Origin: Paracoccus sp. TOH
Lineage (GTDB): Bacteria > Pseudomonadota > Alphaproteobacteria > Rhodobacterales > Rhodobacteraceae
DNA length: 64,000 nt
NCBI RefSeq assembly: GCF_030388245.1
Contig: NZ_CP098363.1
Span: 1 to 64,000 of the forward strand
Direction: 5' to 3'
This document shows positions 33,909 through 42,174 of this stretch, piece after piece. The notes beneath the pieces are model-generated. The model ran no database searches and was not told the origin of the DNA. It saw nothing but the letters and a program-made list of their open reading frames with translations. A program made the translations under genes and the position numbers. Every line of letters starts with the position of its first letter. Position 1 is the stretch's first letter.

Positions 33909-35186
33909 TTACCGGCCGGGAGCCGAGTCGAACGCCTTCTTGCGCCCTTTGCTCTGTTCCTGATCGACTTCCGCCTGTGCCTGCGGGCCGTTAGCCCCGT
34001 AGGTTTCGCCGTGGACGCGGACCATCGACTCTTCCCCAAGATCCTTGATCCTCCGGGGAGACTCGATTTCCGCGAAACTGAACTTGTTTTGCGGAGAAAC
34101 GAGCCGTGCAGACGCCGGGGTGTTTTCCGGGTCTGTGTTGTGCCTGGACATGGCGATCTGCGACGGGACAAAGCCTTTGCCCTGATAGCTGACGGCAGCA
34201 TCCGGCGAGACGGACTCGCTCGGCTTCCCGTTCTTGGTCCCGTGGTAGTCCTTCAGGAAATTGGTCAGGGCCTTCGCCGGGATGAACTGCGTCTTCGCCA
34301 TCGGCATCACAGTGACTTCGAGCGCGTTGCTGTCAGGGTTTGCAACGAGGTGATCGTAGATCTTTCGCGCGTTTTCCACCTTCCTCGGGCTGACCTGCTC
34401 GTTGATCTTGAGGTCGTCAAAGGTTCGCGCGCCGGTCGCAGCCGCCACCACAGCCGCCGCATAAATCTGATAGCTGCCCTGCGGAGCATCCAGCGCCGAT
34501 TCCACGGACGGTTCACCGTGCTTGCGATACGGCGTCATCAGGCTGGCGACTGTGGTTTCCCCCTTCGGGTTGCGCATGGAGATGACCACGCCCGTTTGAG
34601 TGAGCGGCAAGTCGTTCCATTCGCCGGAGAATGCGTCTTCCAGGTCGAAGCCCTTGAGCGGAGCGGCGTCATCCTCGCGCACTACGGTCAGGTCCATGCG
34701 GGAATTGACAACCTCGCGGCCGTCATCCAGCTGTTTCTTGGTCTCGAAATACGTCGCCTGGACCGAACCGACGATCAGTGCCTCTTTCAACGGGTCGCGG
34801 ACCAGCGAGTGAGCCCAGGTCGATGCCGTCTTTTCCTCTCCATCCGGTGTTGAAAAGGTTCGCACGTTCTCGAACTTCACCACCGATCCGACTTCGACAT
34901 GCAACGTGGTGTCATCGTCCGGGTCGTGTATGATCGAATGGCGTTGCTCCACGCGCTTCTGCTCTTTTTTGAGTCGTTCCTCGAACGGACGGTTCGCGTC
35001 ACGCGGTGAAACGAAGTGTTTCGCCAGTTCGTCGGCCGTGGCCAGGTGGACCTTAAAGGTTTCGCCGCTGCGAACATCGAATCCGACCACCGCGCCCTCT
35101 TCTTCGAGGATTTCCTCGACCTGCAACAGCACATCGCCGTGGGTCTTCCGCTTCGGGCGGTCGTCGTCAAAGCTAAGATCGATCAT
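33909..35186 (-). CDS. Companion protein of the methyltransferase-helicase
   Basis: 425 aa, soluble, no signal peptide. N-terminal acidic region with an OB-like strand pattern (AVVGFDVRSGETFKVHL), central alpha/beta part (NPKGETTVASLMTPYRKHG), and a hydrophilic, Gln/Lys-rich end. It lies 15 bases upstream of the 2080-aa gene in one transcript. I do not recognise the family; a DNA-protection partner analogous to the Dar accessory proteins is a guess from context. Confidence 0.6.
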   Translation of the reverse strand: MIDLSFDDDRPKRKTHGDVLLQVEEILEEEGAVVGFDVRSGETFKVHLATADELAKHFVSPRDANRPFEERLKKEQKRVEQRHSIIHDPDDDTTLHVEVGSVVKFENVRTFSTPDGEEKTASTWAHSLVRDPLKEALIVGSVQATYFETKKQLDDGREVVNSRMDLTVVREDDAAPLKGFDLEDAFSGEWNDLPLTQTGVVISMRNPKGETTVASLMTPYRKHGEPSVESALDAPQGSYQIYAAAVVAAATGARTFDDLKINEQVSPRKVENARKIYDHLVANPDSNALEVTVMPMAKTQFIPAKALTNFLKDYHGTKNGKPSESVSPDAAVSYQGKGFVPSQIAMSRHNTDPENTPASARLVSPQNKFSFAEIESPRRIKDLGEESMVRVHGETYGANGPQAQAEVDQEQSKGRKKAFDSAPGR

Positions 35187-35900
35187 TCCGTTCTCTCCGT
35201 TAGCTAGGAGTTTTCACACATACGGGACGGGCTTCAGCCCGCCGCTCGACCTTAGGGTTGTGGCAAATCTAAGAAAAGTCAATTTGTATTTTGTTTGAAT
35301 GAAGCGAGCTACACTTATGCAAATATGCACATTTTGCCCCCTGCCCTACCTTGCATATTCGAGGATTGCGTTATTGGACTATGCACAAATGCCAAGAAGC
35401 ATAAATGCGCAAACGCCCATACAGGCTGATGTGCAGTTGCGGAGGGTATAATCTTAGAAGATTGCAAAATGTGCATATGCGCGACGTGCGATAAACGAAT
35501 TTGCATACATTATATGATTACAATATGCAAAAATGCTAATTGGTGCGAGCACACATATGAACCTATGCGCATGTTGCAACAAGGCAAACAATGCATAGTG
35601 GCATAGTCGCCAAAACCACTATACGCATATGGCAACATGCTAAGTTTGCCCTTTACATCGTGTTGATAATGTGCATGTTGGCAAATGGGCGGGTTGGCTT
35701 ATGTGCATCTAGCTGCATGTGCAGGTGCCAAGGATGCCCGATGGGCATATGTGCATTGAGGGGTCTGCAACATAGCAAATATTGGCATCTTGCCATATTA
35801 CCGAATGCACATAGACAAATATGTGCAGAGGGGCAGGGGTCAGTCACAAAGCTAGTAAAAGGCCGTAGGATCAAACCTTTAGACGCCATGAGGGCAAACG
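35187..35900. repeat. Iteron-like region: candidate centromere and/or oriV
   Basis: 714 bases without genes, unusually AT-rich. Nine exact copies of ATGTGCA or its complement occur at 35326, 35429, 35469, 35669, 35701, 35717, 35749, 35806 and 35821, with many near-copies (GCATATG, ATGCAC at 35381). Spacing is irregular. Its place directly before parA fits a ParG/ParA centromere; replication iterons are the alternative. Short ORFs here on both strands are built from the repeat and are not credible genes. Confidence 0.7.
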
Positions 35901-36599
35901 ATGTCGGAACCCAAAGTCATCACGATCTACACGACGAAAGGCGGCGTCGGAAAAACCACAACCGCCATCCACCTTGCAGACTATCTGCACTCCAAAGGGG
36001 CAAAGGTCGCGCTGATCGACGCGGATGAACGCGCGATGCTGACCGAGGCCGTCATGGGGTCGCCCGAAAACCTGCCGTTTCCCACGCACTTCTTCGAGAA
36101 TCCGGCCGGTGTAGAGGATCTGGACCAGGCGCAGGTGATGATTGGTGCGATGATCGACAAGATCGAGGAAGCCCAAGATGGCAACGATTATGTCATCATC
36201 GACTGCGGCGGCTACAATTCACAGGCATCCCTTGCGGCGTCGGCTGTGGCTGACCTCACGATCATCCCAGCAAATACCGGCCGTTTCGATCTCGTTCAGA
36301 CCATTGAGGTCCACGGCAAGATCCAGGCGATTGCTGCTCAGATGGGGAAGGTGCCCAATGTCCGCGTATTGATCTCTCGGGTCAATCTCGCGACGAACCT
36401 CTATGCCGGGTTCAGGGCGGCTTTGAAAGAGAAGGAAATCAAGACCTTCGATAACTCCATTCCAACATACACCGCGATTTCCGAAGCCACCTTCATGGGA
36501 GCGTCGGTCTTCAAATACAGGGCGACTTCACCGGCCGCAGCCTTCATGCAGCGGTTTGCCGAAGAGGCTGTTGCCGAACTCGAAAAGGAGGAAAACTGA
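35901..36599 (+). CDS. parA: ParA-type partition ATPase
   Basis: 232 aa, the short ParA type without an N-terminal HTH. Deviant Walker A KGGVGKTTT (residues 13-21), Walker A' VALIDADER and Walker B YVIIDCGGYN are present. ParA forms ATP-dependent patches on the nucleoid that move plasmid copies apart. It overlaps the next gene by one base. The iteron-like array lies directly upstream. Confidence 0.93.
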   Translation: MSEPKVITIYTTKGGVGKTTTAIHLADYLHSKGAKVALIDADERAMLTEAVMGSPENLPFPTHFFENPAGVEDLDQAQVMIGAMIDKIEEAQDGNDYVIIDCGGYNSQASLAASAVADLTIIPANTGRFDLVQTIEVHGKIQAIAAQMGKVPNVRVLISRVNLATNLYAGFRAALKEKEIKTFDNSIPTYTAISEATFMGASVFKYRATSPAAAFMQRFAEEAVAELEKEEN

Positions 36600-36985
36600 T
36601 GGTGGCGAAAACCGATAAGACGAAGCTGGCAAGCGCCATTCTCAACGTGGGAACGAGTCGCCTCACAGGCGTCGAGAAGGGGGCAACGGTCAACGGCGGG
36701 TCGGAGAAGGGCGATAATGCCCCGCAGAAGCCCCAGGAGGCCACAGGGAGGGCCGAAGGGCTTGCTGCCGGGGCAGGGGGCGCGGAAAGCCCTGTTGGCG
36801 CTCCTGGGGCTTCTGACGCGGCTCCAAGCGCCGATCCGGCCGACTCCAGGACTGATCGGATCGCTTTCATGTGCTCCCCGAAGGAGAAAAAGCACCTGAA
36901 ACAGCTGGCGCTCGACCGCGACACCACTGCTTCCGTTTCGTCCCTGATCCGCGAAGCTCTCGAAGCGAAGGGCTTTCTGCCATGA
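36599..36985 (+). CDS. Ribbon-helix-helix centromere-binding partner (ParG-like)
   Basis: 128 aa. A long disordered N-terminal part (Gly/Ala/Pro-rich, ~25-85) precedes a C-terminal ribbon-helix-helix: DRIAFMCSPKEKKHLKQLAL, then TASVSSLIREALEA. This is the layout of ParG-type proteins, whose flexible tail stimulates ParA and whose RHH binds centromere repeats. Position immediately after parA supports it. Confidence 0.75.
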   Translation: MVAKTDKTKLASAILNVGTSRLTGVEKGATVNGGSEKGDNAPQKPQEATGRAEGLAAGAGGAESPVGAPGASDAAPSADPADSRTDRIAFMCSPKEKKHLKQLALDRDTTASVSSLIREALEAKGFLP

Positions 36986-37266
36986 CCGACAAGGGCATTG
37001 CGGAAGCAGCGTTGCGCAATGTCCAGTGCGCCGGGAGCCTCGATCAAGCGAAAATCGTCGCGAGAAACGCCCTGCGTGAGCTGTCACAAGGTTCGGGGGA
37101 TACCGCCACGGACCCGGAGGCTCGGAAGCTTCTGACCGCAGCGTATCACGCGCTGCGGAGCTACCAGCACCATAATTCCAGCGAGGAACTGGCAACCGAA
37201 ATCGCGGACGAGATTGGCCGGTTCCTCGGCCTTGTGCATGGTCGATCCGATCCCTCACAAGCGTAA
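36982..37266 (+). CDS. Third gene of the partition operon
   Basis: 94 aa from MTDKGIAEAALRN; ATG overlaps the stop of the ParG-like gene (ATGA). All-helical, soluble (KIVARNALRELSQG, AAYHALRSYQHHN). The longer ORF start at 36871 is a shadow of the previous gene. No family recognised. Confidence 0.6.
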   Translation: MTDKGIAEAALRNVQCAGSLDQAKIVARNALRELSQGSGDTATDPEARKLLTAAYHALRSYQHHNSSEELATEIADEIGRFLGLVHGRSDPSQA

Positions 37267-37268
37267 AG

Positions 37269-37319
37269 CCCTTGCCCGGCCTGTTCCGATCCTTATTGTC
37301 TCCACAGGCCGGGCAAGGG
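37269..37319 (+). terminator. Long perfect hairpin after the partition operon
   Basis: Arms CCCTTGCCCGGCCTGT and ACAGGCCGGGCAAGGG pair perfectly over 16 bp with a 19-base loop. No T-run follows, so it may act as an RNA stabiliser or a cruciform/protein site rather than a simple terminator. Confidence 0.6.
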
Positions 37320-37348
37320 TGTCATCCGCACAAAACCATATGAAATAA

Positions 37349-37381
37349 GGCATATGCTGTATTTGATAAAAAGCATATGCC
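37349..37381. promoter_or_regulatory. GGCATATGC palindrome
   Basis: GGCATATGC, 15 AT-rich bases, GCATATGCC: 9-bp perfect arms. The GCATATG core also occurs in the iteron-like region upstream of parA, suggesting a binding site for the same protein. Confidence 0.5.
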
Positions 37382-37389
37382 TTGAGGAC

Positions 37390-37419
37390 AGGCCCCGAAA
37401 GCACCCGCCTTCGGGGCCT
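37390..37419. terminator. Terminator between partition operon and recombinase
   Basis: AGGCCCCGAA / TTCGGGGCCT stem with 10-base loop, then TTGTC. Located between the convergent partition operon and tyrosine recombinase gene. Confidence 0.65.
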
Positions 37420-37453
37420 TGTCATCTCTCTTGGATGATCGTGCGCTGGCCGG

Positions 37454-38410
37454 TCAGAAGGATAAGCGAACCTTGCCGCCGCCAGCTGGAGCCGGGGAGG
37501 TCGGCGGCGTAAGGGCAGGGGGCGTTGGTCCCTGAACCGGATACAGCCTGCGGACCTTCGCAATACTTTCGGCAGAGGGGCGCACCTTCAATCCGCCCTT
37601 GCCGTGCTTGAGACGGCCGTAATGCTGCACGGCGGTATCCTCGACAGAATGCCCCATAGCTGCCGCCACCATGCCGGTGCCTATCCCCCACTCGTGCTTG
37701 GCATCCGCACTGAACTGATGCCGGAAATCATAGATGCGCAGGCGCAGGAACCAGCGGCTTTCCCCAAGCTGCCTGATGGCCTCGCCCAGCGCTGCTTTGA
37801 ACGCCACGGCGAGGTTTGGTCGGACGGTCTTGTAGCCCTTGGCCCGGATCAGCTTCATCGTATTCTCGATGGCCGCGCGCTCTTCAACCGTGATGGTATC
37901 CAACAGCTCAAGCTCGCGTTCTTCGCCGTTGCCTCGAAGCTCCGAATGCTTCGCGTTGGGCACCGTCAGAAGCCGCCCCTTGAGGGTGGCGTTCGCCCAT
38001 TCCGATGGCCGCAATCCCGTGATCGCCGTCGCTACAAGAAGATCGGCGGCCTGCTGCCACGTCTTCGACTTACTCTCGCGCAGGGTGAACAGAGTCCGCT
38101 CGAAGATGTTGTGAGGAACCCTGCGGACCAGCTTAAGCTTCCGCCCGCGCGCCGGATTATCCACCTCATCGAACATGCCTCGCAGTTCATCCGCCTCGCG
38201 GTCCCGGCCCTCGGATTCAAGGGCGTAGCAGACCGACCGCTTGTAGATGCGGATCGTGTTTGTGCAAAGCTCGGCCGACTTCTCCATCAGGTAGTCGAAG
38301 TAGGTCTGAACGGTCACGCGGCCGAACTTTTCCGCCACTTCGGCGGTGATCCGGTTGGCATTTGTGGTGTAGGCCAGAATGGTATTCTCGTGCATCTGAT
38401 TAACATACAC
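37454..38410 (-). CDS. Tyrosine recombinase/integrase
   Basis: 318 aa. N-terminal SAM-like core-binding helices (TVQTYFDYLMEKSAEL) and C-terminal catalytic domain with the first Arg in TGLRPSEW, YDFRHQF in place of the usual HxLRH box (first position Tyr rather than His), MGHS and the nucleophile Tyr in QHYG. Catalytic set thus nearly complete. A Pro-rich tail follows. Probable role is multimer resolution or element integration; no site was identified. Confidence 0.85.
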   Translation of the reverse strand: MYVNQMHENTILAYTTNANRITAEVAEKFGRVTVQTYFDYLMEKSAELCTNTIRIYKRSVCYALESEGRDREADELRGMFDEVDNPARGRKLKLVRRVPHNIFERTLFTLRESKSKTWQQAADLLVATAITGLRPSEWANATLKGRLLTVPNAKHSELRGNGEERELELLDTITVEERAAIENTMKLIRAKGYKTVRPNLAVAFKAALGEAIRQLGESRWFLRLRIYDFRHQFSADAKHEWGIGTGMVAAAMGHSVEDTAVQHYGRLKHGKGGLKVRPSAESIAKVRRLYPVQGPTPPALTPPTSPAPAGGGKVRLSF

Positions 38411-38495
38411 TAACGGGGGGATAGTTGCTACACTAGACTACAGTAGGACGCGAAAAAATGCCAGTGTTTTCCGACATATTCCATAAAATTCCGTA

Positions 38496-38524
38496 TTGTA
38501 TTTAGATTGATTGCCGCTTATCGT
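38496..38524 (+). promoter_or_regulatory. Promoter of the plus-strand transfer operon
   Basis: TTGTAT (38496-38501), 17-base spacer, TATCGT (38519-38524), 40 bases upstream of the lipoprotein start. The motif TGTATTTAGATT (38497-38508), the reverse complement of the shared AATCTAAATACA, overlaps the -35 box. Confidence 0.55.
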
Positions 38525-38564
38525 CCGGGGGGATCGAGTATCCCAAATCCCGGAGAAACGGACC

Positions 38565-38708
38565 ATGAAGAAGCTGGTAATCGTCATCGCCCTGTGCGCC
38601 CTCTCGGCCTGCGCGAGCACCAATCAGGGAGCCATCAAACCCGACGAGACGACCGAACAATTCGTCAATCGCGTCATCAATAGCTCTGGCGGGTATGCGG
38701 GTTACTGA
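38565..38708 (+). CDS. 47-aa lipoprotein
   Basis: MKKLVIVIALCALSACAS gives a lipoprotein signal peptide with lipobox LSAC; the mature part is only about 32 residues (ends GGYAGY). Ribosome site CCCGGAGAAACGGACC. It overlaps the ParM-like gene as TGATG. It occupies the place where IncI plasmids carry the lipoprotein gene traH (dotD), but is far shorter than DotD (about 160 aa), so homology is not claimed. Confidence 0.7.
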   Translation: MKKLVIVIALCALSACASTNQGAIKPDETTEQFVNRVINSSGGYAGY

Positions 38709-39778
38709 TGCTGGTCGTGATCGATACGGGCCTCGCCACGACGAAGGTTGCCGCTCTGGTTGGCAACCAGATTCTGGGCGATAGCTACCCCTCGGCGGTT
38801 GTGCGCGGCATCGTCAGCGAGCAGGCGGCAGGCGTCTACTGCATTGGCAAGACCACAGCCAACTTCCAGATCTATTCCGTTCTTGCACAGAAGCACGGCC
38901 TGTTTCCGACCAACCCATCTAGCTTCCGCGATCCGGCCAACGCACGGCGTCGAGTGCTTGTCGAACACGCGATGGCCAAGATCGACATCAAGGGGAAAAC
39001 GAACGTCATCCTGACGCAGCCCGCGACGGCCCTCTTTTCCGGTGGCGAGGATAATACGGCGAAGCTTCGAGAGGCCGAAGCCACCCTGCTCAAGATGGCG
39101 GTCTCGACCATTGGCATGACATCCGGTCGCCCGGCTCAATCGGCATGGAAGCTCGGTCAGATCACGACCAGTCCCGAGGCCGTCTGGGGCATCTACGATC
39201 TCGCCATCACTTCGAGCGAGGCGGCGCTGGATGATCTTGGCGAGTTCACCAGGAATCATGTCGAAGTCGGGGCGACTATCGCGGTGGTGGACCTCGGGGT
39301 GACGGGGACGCGGGTTCACTACGTCGAGTGGACCGGCGAGCCGCTGCCGACCCTGGAGATGAGCCGGTATCGCGAATTTCCCATCGGCGTCGAGACAGTC
39401 ATTGCCGAAATCGACGCGAGGCTTGTCGAGCAGCACGGCTATCGGGACGTGATCGATCTGCCCAGGCTCGCCACCGATCCATCTATCATCGTCGCGGGCG
39501 CCCGGACTGATGTTGCCGAGCTGATCGCAGGATCGGCTCGGGCTGTGGGCGTCATGCTCATGAACGCCGGTCTCGATCAGCTGAAAGCCGAGATCGAGGC
39601 GAAGACCGTTGACCACGTTCTCTTTGTCGGCGGGGGCACCCACGTTCTTGGCGGCATCGTTGCCGAGGGCCTTCCAGCTGATGCCGTCCTCTCTGTTGCG
39701 GACCCGAGCATGGCTCCGGTGCGGGGTCTTCTCAAGGCGAGGACGGCATCAGCTGCGAATGGGGGAGGGCGCTCGTAA
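38708..39778 (+). CDS. parM: ParM/StbA-like actin-fold ATPase
   Basis: 356 aa. Actin-fold signatures: phosphate 1 loop MLVVIDTGLATTKVA, phosphate 2 loop AVVDLGVTGTRVHYV and adenosine-binding VLFVGGGTHVLGG. ParM-type proteins polymerise and push plasmid copies apart. Here the gene lies in a transfer operon directly before dotC, so a role in organising the transfer machine is also conceivable. The next gene overlaps by one base. Confidence 0.8.
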   Translation: MLVVIDTGLATTKVAALVGNQILGDSYPSAVVRGIVSEQAAGVYCIGKTTANFQIYSVLAQKHGLFPTNPSSFRDPANARRRVLVEHAMAKIDIKGKTNVILTQPATALFSGGEDNTAKLREAEATLLKMAVSTIGMTSGRPAQSAWKLGQITTSPEAVWGIYDLAITSSEAALDDLGEFTRNHVEVGATIAVVDLGVTGTRVHYVEWTGEPLPTLEMSRYREFPIGVETVIAEIDARLVEQHGYRDVIDLPRLATDPSIIVAGARTDVAELIAGSARAVGVMLMNAGLDQLKAEIEAKTVDHVLFVGGGTHVLGGIVAEGLPADAVLSVADPSMAPVRGLLKARTASAANGGGRS

Positions 39779-40083
39779 TGGCAAAGCGGGGCCGTAAAGC
39801 GCAGCTGCGTCATGTGAAGACGTATCTCAATCCCGAAAGTGAGGTCGAAGCGGGGATCAGCGAGTTCGTTGATAGCGCCGTGCGGATGCGCTCCAGCGCT
39901 GCTGTCAGGGCGATGCTCACCATAGCCTGGGAGCGGATGCAGGACTTCGACCGTGCAGAGTTCGACCGGCATTTTTCGTCCAGCCACAACTATTCGACCT
40001 TCGAGCGGGTCCGCTCGAAGCATCACGCGAGCATCGAGGCGGACTCGCTTCTGTCCAATCCGCCCACGCCCAAAATCAAATAG
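39778..40083 (+). CDS. Small partner of the ParM-like protein (ParR-like position)
   Basis: 101 aa, basic. QLRHVKTYLNPESEVEAGIS may form a ribbon-helix-helix with SSAAVRAMLTIAWERMQ, which is the ParR layout. Start overlaps the parM stop (TAATG). Located where parR normally sits. The family is inferred from position and size. Confidence 0.55.
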   Translation: MAKRGRKAQLRHVKTYLNPESEVEAGISEFVDSAVRMRSSAAVRAMLTIAWERMQDFDRAEFDRHFSSSHNYSTFERVRSKHHASIEADSLLSNPPTPKIK

Positions 40084-40091
40084 AGGCCGAT

Positions 40092-41000
40092 ATGATCTTG
40101 AAGCGCACTCTGATCGCTGCATGTGCCGCCGCTGTCTTCGGGACGGTCGCTGGCGCTCAACAACTGCCCGTGCCGGGAACGCCCATGGTGGCTTCGGCCC
40201 CGGATTGCTCTGACCCGACAAACAAGAACCAGAGCGTCTGCAAGGGCCTGGAAGACGAAACCAGTTCCTTCGTGCTCGGAACCGTCAATGCTCCCGCGAG
40301 GGGGGTCAAATACAACGACATCGTGAACCCCAACAGCAGCTTCTTCAGGAAGACCCAGAGCTTCGTGCCGTCCGATCCCAAGCTGCGCGTGATCTACGAC
40401 GCGGCGCGCGGCGTCGGCATCCGTGCTGGATATGCCGACGAGGCCGAGCGGATCAACGCGGTGGTCAAGCAGCGCTACGTTCAGCTGCTCAACAACCGCT
40501 ACGATTTCCGGCGCGTGATGATCCAGCAGTATGTGATCCCGCCCGTCATCACCCGGATCAACAACATCCAGGAAGCATCGGGCCAGCTGCTCTACTTCTC
40601 CAACAGTTCCTTCGAGATCGTGAAGGATGCACGGCTGTCGATGAATCCGCCGAACTGGCAGGAATATCTGGCCCTGCCGGTCCAGCCTATCGCGGCACCG
40701 CAAGGGCTGTCGGTCGAGACGGCCGAGGAAGAGAAGGCGTGGCGCGAGGGGGCCTCGACGGGCTGGTATGCCGGGATCACCGAAGCGCGGCGGGGCTTTG
40801 TCACCGGCTGGAACATCCTCAACCGCGACTATGGCGGGATGCTGCGCTACCACGACCTGGCCAAGCAGGGCGTGGTTTCTCTCCCCAACCTCCAGACCGA
40901 GGTTTCGCGTTGGCGTGTGACCGAAGGCGGCACTCGCGCGCACCAGGGCGAACGCACCCTGCGGCTCCAGGTCGCGCCGAAGTTCCGGCAAAGGCGCTAA
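40092..41000 (+). CDS. dotC: Outer-membrane core component DotC/TraI
   Basis: 302 aa with signal peptide (AVAGAQQ); no clear lipobox Cys at the cleavage site. DotC-family features are visible: REGASTGWYAGITEARRGF, FVTGWNILNRDYGGMLRY, and PNWQEYLALPV. DotC forms the outer-membrane ring with DotD and DotH. It is followed at once by dotB, the usual pairing. Confidence 0.85.
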   Translation: MILKRTLIAACAAAVFGTVAGAQQLPVPGTPMVASAPDCSDPTNKNQSVCKGLEDETSSFVLGTVNAPARGVKYNDIVNPNSSFFRKTQSFVPSDPKLRVIYDAARGVGIRAGYADEAERINAVVKQRYVQLLNNRYDFRRVMIQQYVIPPVITRINNIQEASGQLLYFSNSSFEIVKDARLSMNPPNWQEYLALPVQPIAAPQGLSVETAEEEKAWREGASTGWYAGITEARRGFVTGWNILNRDYGGMLRYHDLAKQGVVSLPNLQTEVSRWRVTEGGTRAHQGERTLRLQVAPKFRQRR

Positions 41001-41004
41001 GCCG

Positions 41005-42174
41005 ATGTGGGCAGGAGATCCCATCGACTATTCGGGTCCGCACCTGTCGGACCCGAACGCGATCATCCCGCTGCTCGCGGCAATGGCCCGGATGAAAGTC
41101 GATGACGTTTTCATCACGACTGACAACCCGGTGCAGATCGAGCACTTGGGCGAGATGAGGTCGGTGACGCGCTATACCCTGAACGGAAGCCAGGTCGAAC
41201 GCATCCTCAAGAAGATCACCGGCCAAGATGCCGTGATCGGCAAGGTTGGCAGCGGGACCGATTTCGACAAGGCCATCACGGTCGATGACCCGGATGAGCG
41301 CGATGAGCATGGCGAACCGATCCAGCATCGCTTCCGTCTGAACATCACGGGCGGCTTTGCGGGCAATGGCCTCGGTTTCGATGCGACCCTGCGTCGGATC
41401 AACGCTGTGCCGATGACGCTGGATCAGGTTGGCTTCCCCGAGACGCTGCGGGACCGCTTTGCAGTCACGCAAGGTTCGTTCCTGATCGCCGGTCCCACCG
41501 GCTCCGGGAAATCGACCACCTTCTCAGCCTGCATCCGCGAAATCCTGGAAGGCGACACCGCCATCAAGGGGAACATCCTCGAATACTCCGCTCCCACGGA
41601 ATACCTGTTCCACACCATTAGGTCACGCCATTCCCGCGTCATGCAATGCGAAATCGGCACTCACCTGCCGTCTTTTGCCGCTGGTGTCCGCAATGCTCTG
41701 CGTCGGCACCCGAAGCTGACAATCATCGGGGAAATCCGCGACACCGAAACGATCATGGCTGCAAACGAACTGGCGTCAGGTGGCCACCCTCTCTTTGGCA
41801 CCACTCACGCGAACAGCAGCATCGAGATCCTCCAACGGCTCGTCCAGAACTTTCCGGTCGCCCAATACGACCAGGTGTTCGCCGCGCTCGTCAACACCTC
41901 GCGGCTGTTCATGTCGCAGATCAGGGTGCGAGTGCGCGACACGGATCAGATGACCGTGCTGCGCGACTGGCTCTATCTCACCAACGACGACAAGCGAGCT
42001 TTGCTGGCGGCTGGATATTCCGGCCATATCGAGGTGCTGCGTCAGCTGATCCAGAACCCCGCGAACGGCCGCTCCATGCGGACCTCTATCGATGAAGCCT
42101 ACGACGCTGGCCTTCTGGACGATGGCCAGCGCCTGACCCTCTACAAAACCTATGGTGAAGAAGATGGCGTATGA
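41005..42174 (+). CDS. dotB: Hexameric T4BSS ATPase DotB/TraJ
   Basis: 389 aa. VirB11/PilT-type ATPase with Walker A GPTGSGKST (163-171), Asp box-like region ILEYSAPTEY, Walker B LTIIGEIRDTET and His box GTTHANSS. DotB powers assembly and substrate transfer at the inner-membrane base. It follows dotC by four bases and overlaps the next gene. Confidence 0.93.
   Translation: MWAGDPIDYSGPHLSDPNAIIPLLAAMARMKVDDVFITTDNPVQIEHLGEMRSVTRYTLNGSQVERILKKITGQDAVIGKVGSGTDFDKAITVDDPDERDEHGEPIQHRFRLNITGGFAGNGLGFDATLRRINAVPMTLDQVGFPETLRDRFAVTQGSFLIAGPTGSGKSTTFSACIREILEGDTAIKGNILEYSAPTEYLFHTIRSRHSRVMQCEIGTHLPSFAAGVRNALRRHPKLTIIGEIRDTETIMAANELASGGHPLFGTTHANSSIEILQRLVQNFPVAQYDQVFAALVNTSRLFMSQIRVRVRDTDQMTVLRDWLYLTNDDKRALLAAGYSGHIEVLRQLIQNPANGRSMRTSIDEAYDAGLLDDGQRLTLYKTYGEEDGV

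Noticed and set aside
35300-35830. Possible CRISPR array
   Set aside because: The repeated unit is only 7-8 bases, irregularly spaced and on both strands; no constant repeat/spacer length.
35591-36028. 145-aa plus-strand and 78-aa minus-strand ORFs in the iteron region
   Set aside because: Translations are made of the ATGTGCA/GCATATG repeats (many Cys/Met/His); the first also overlaps parA in another frame.
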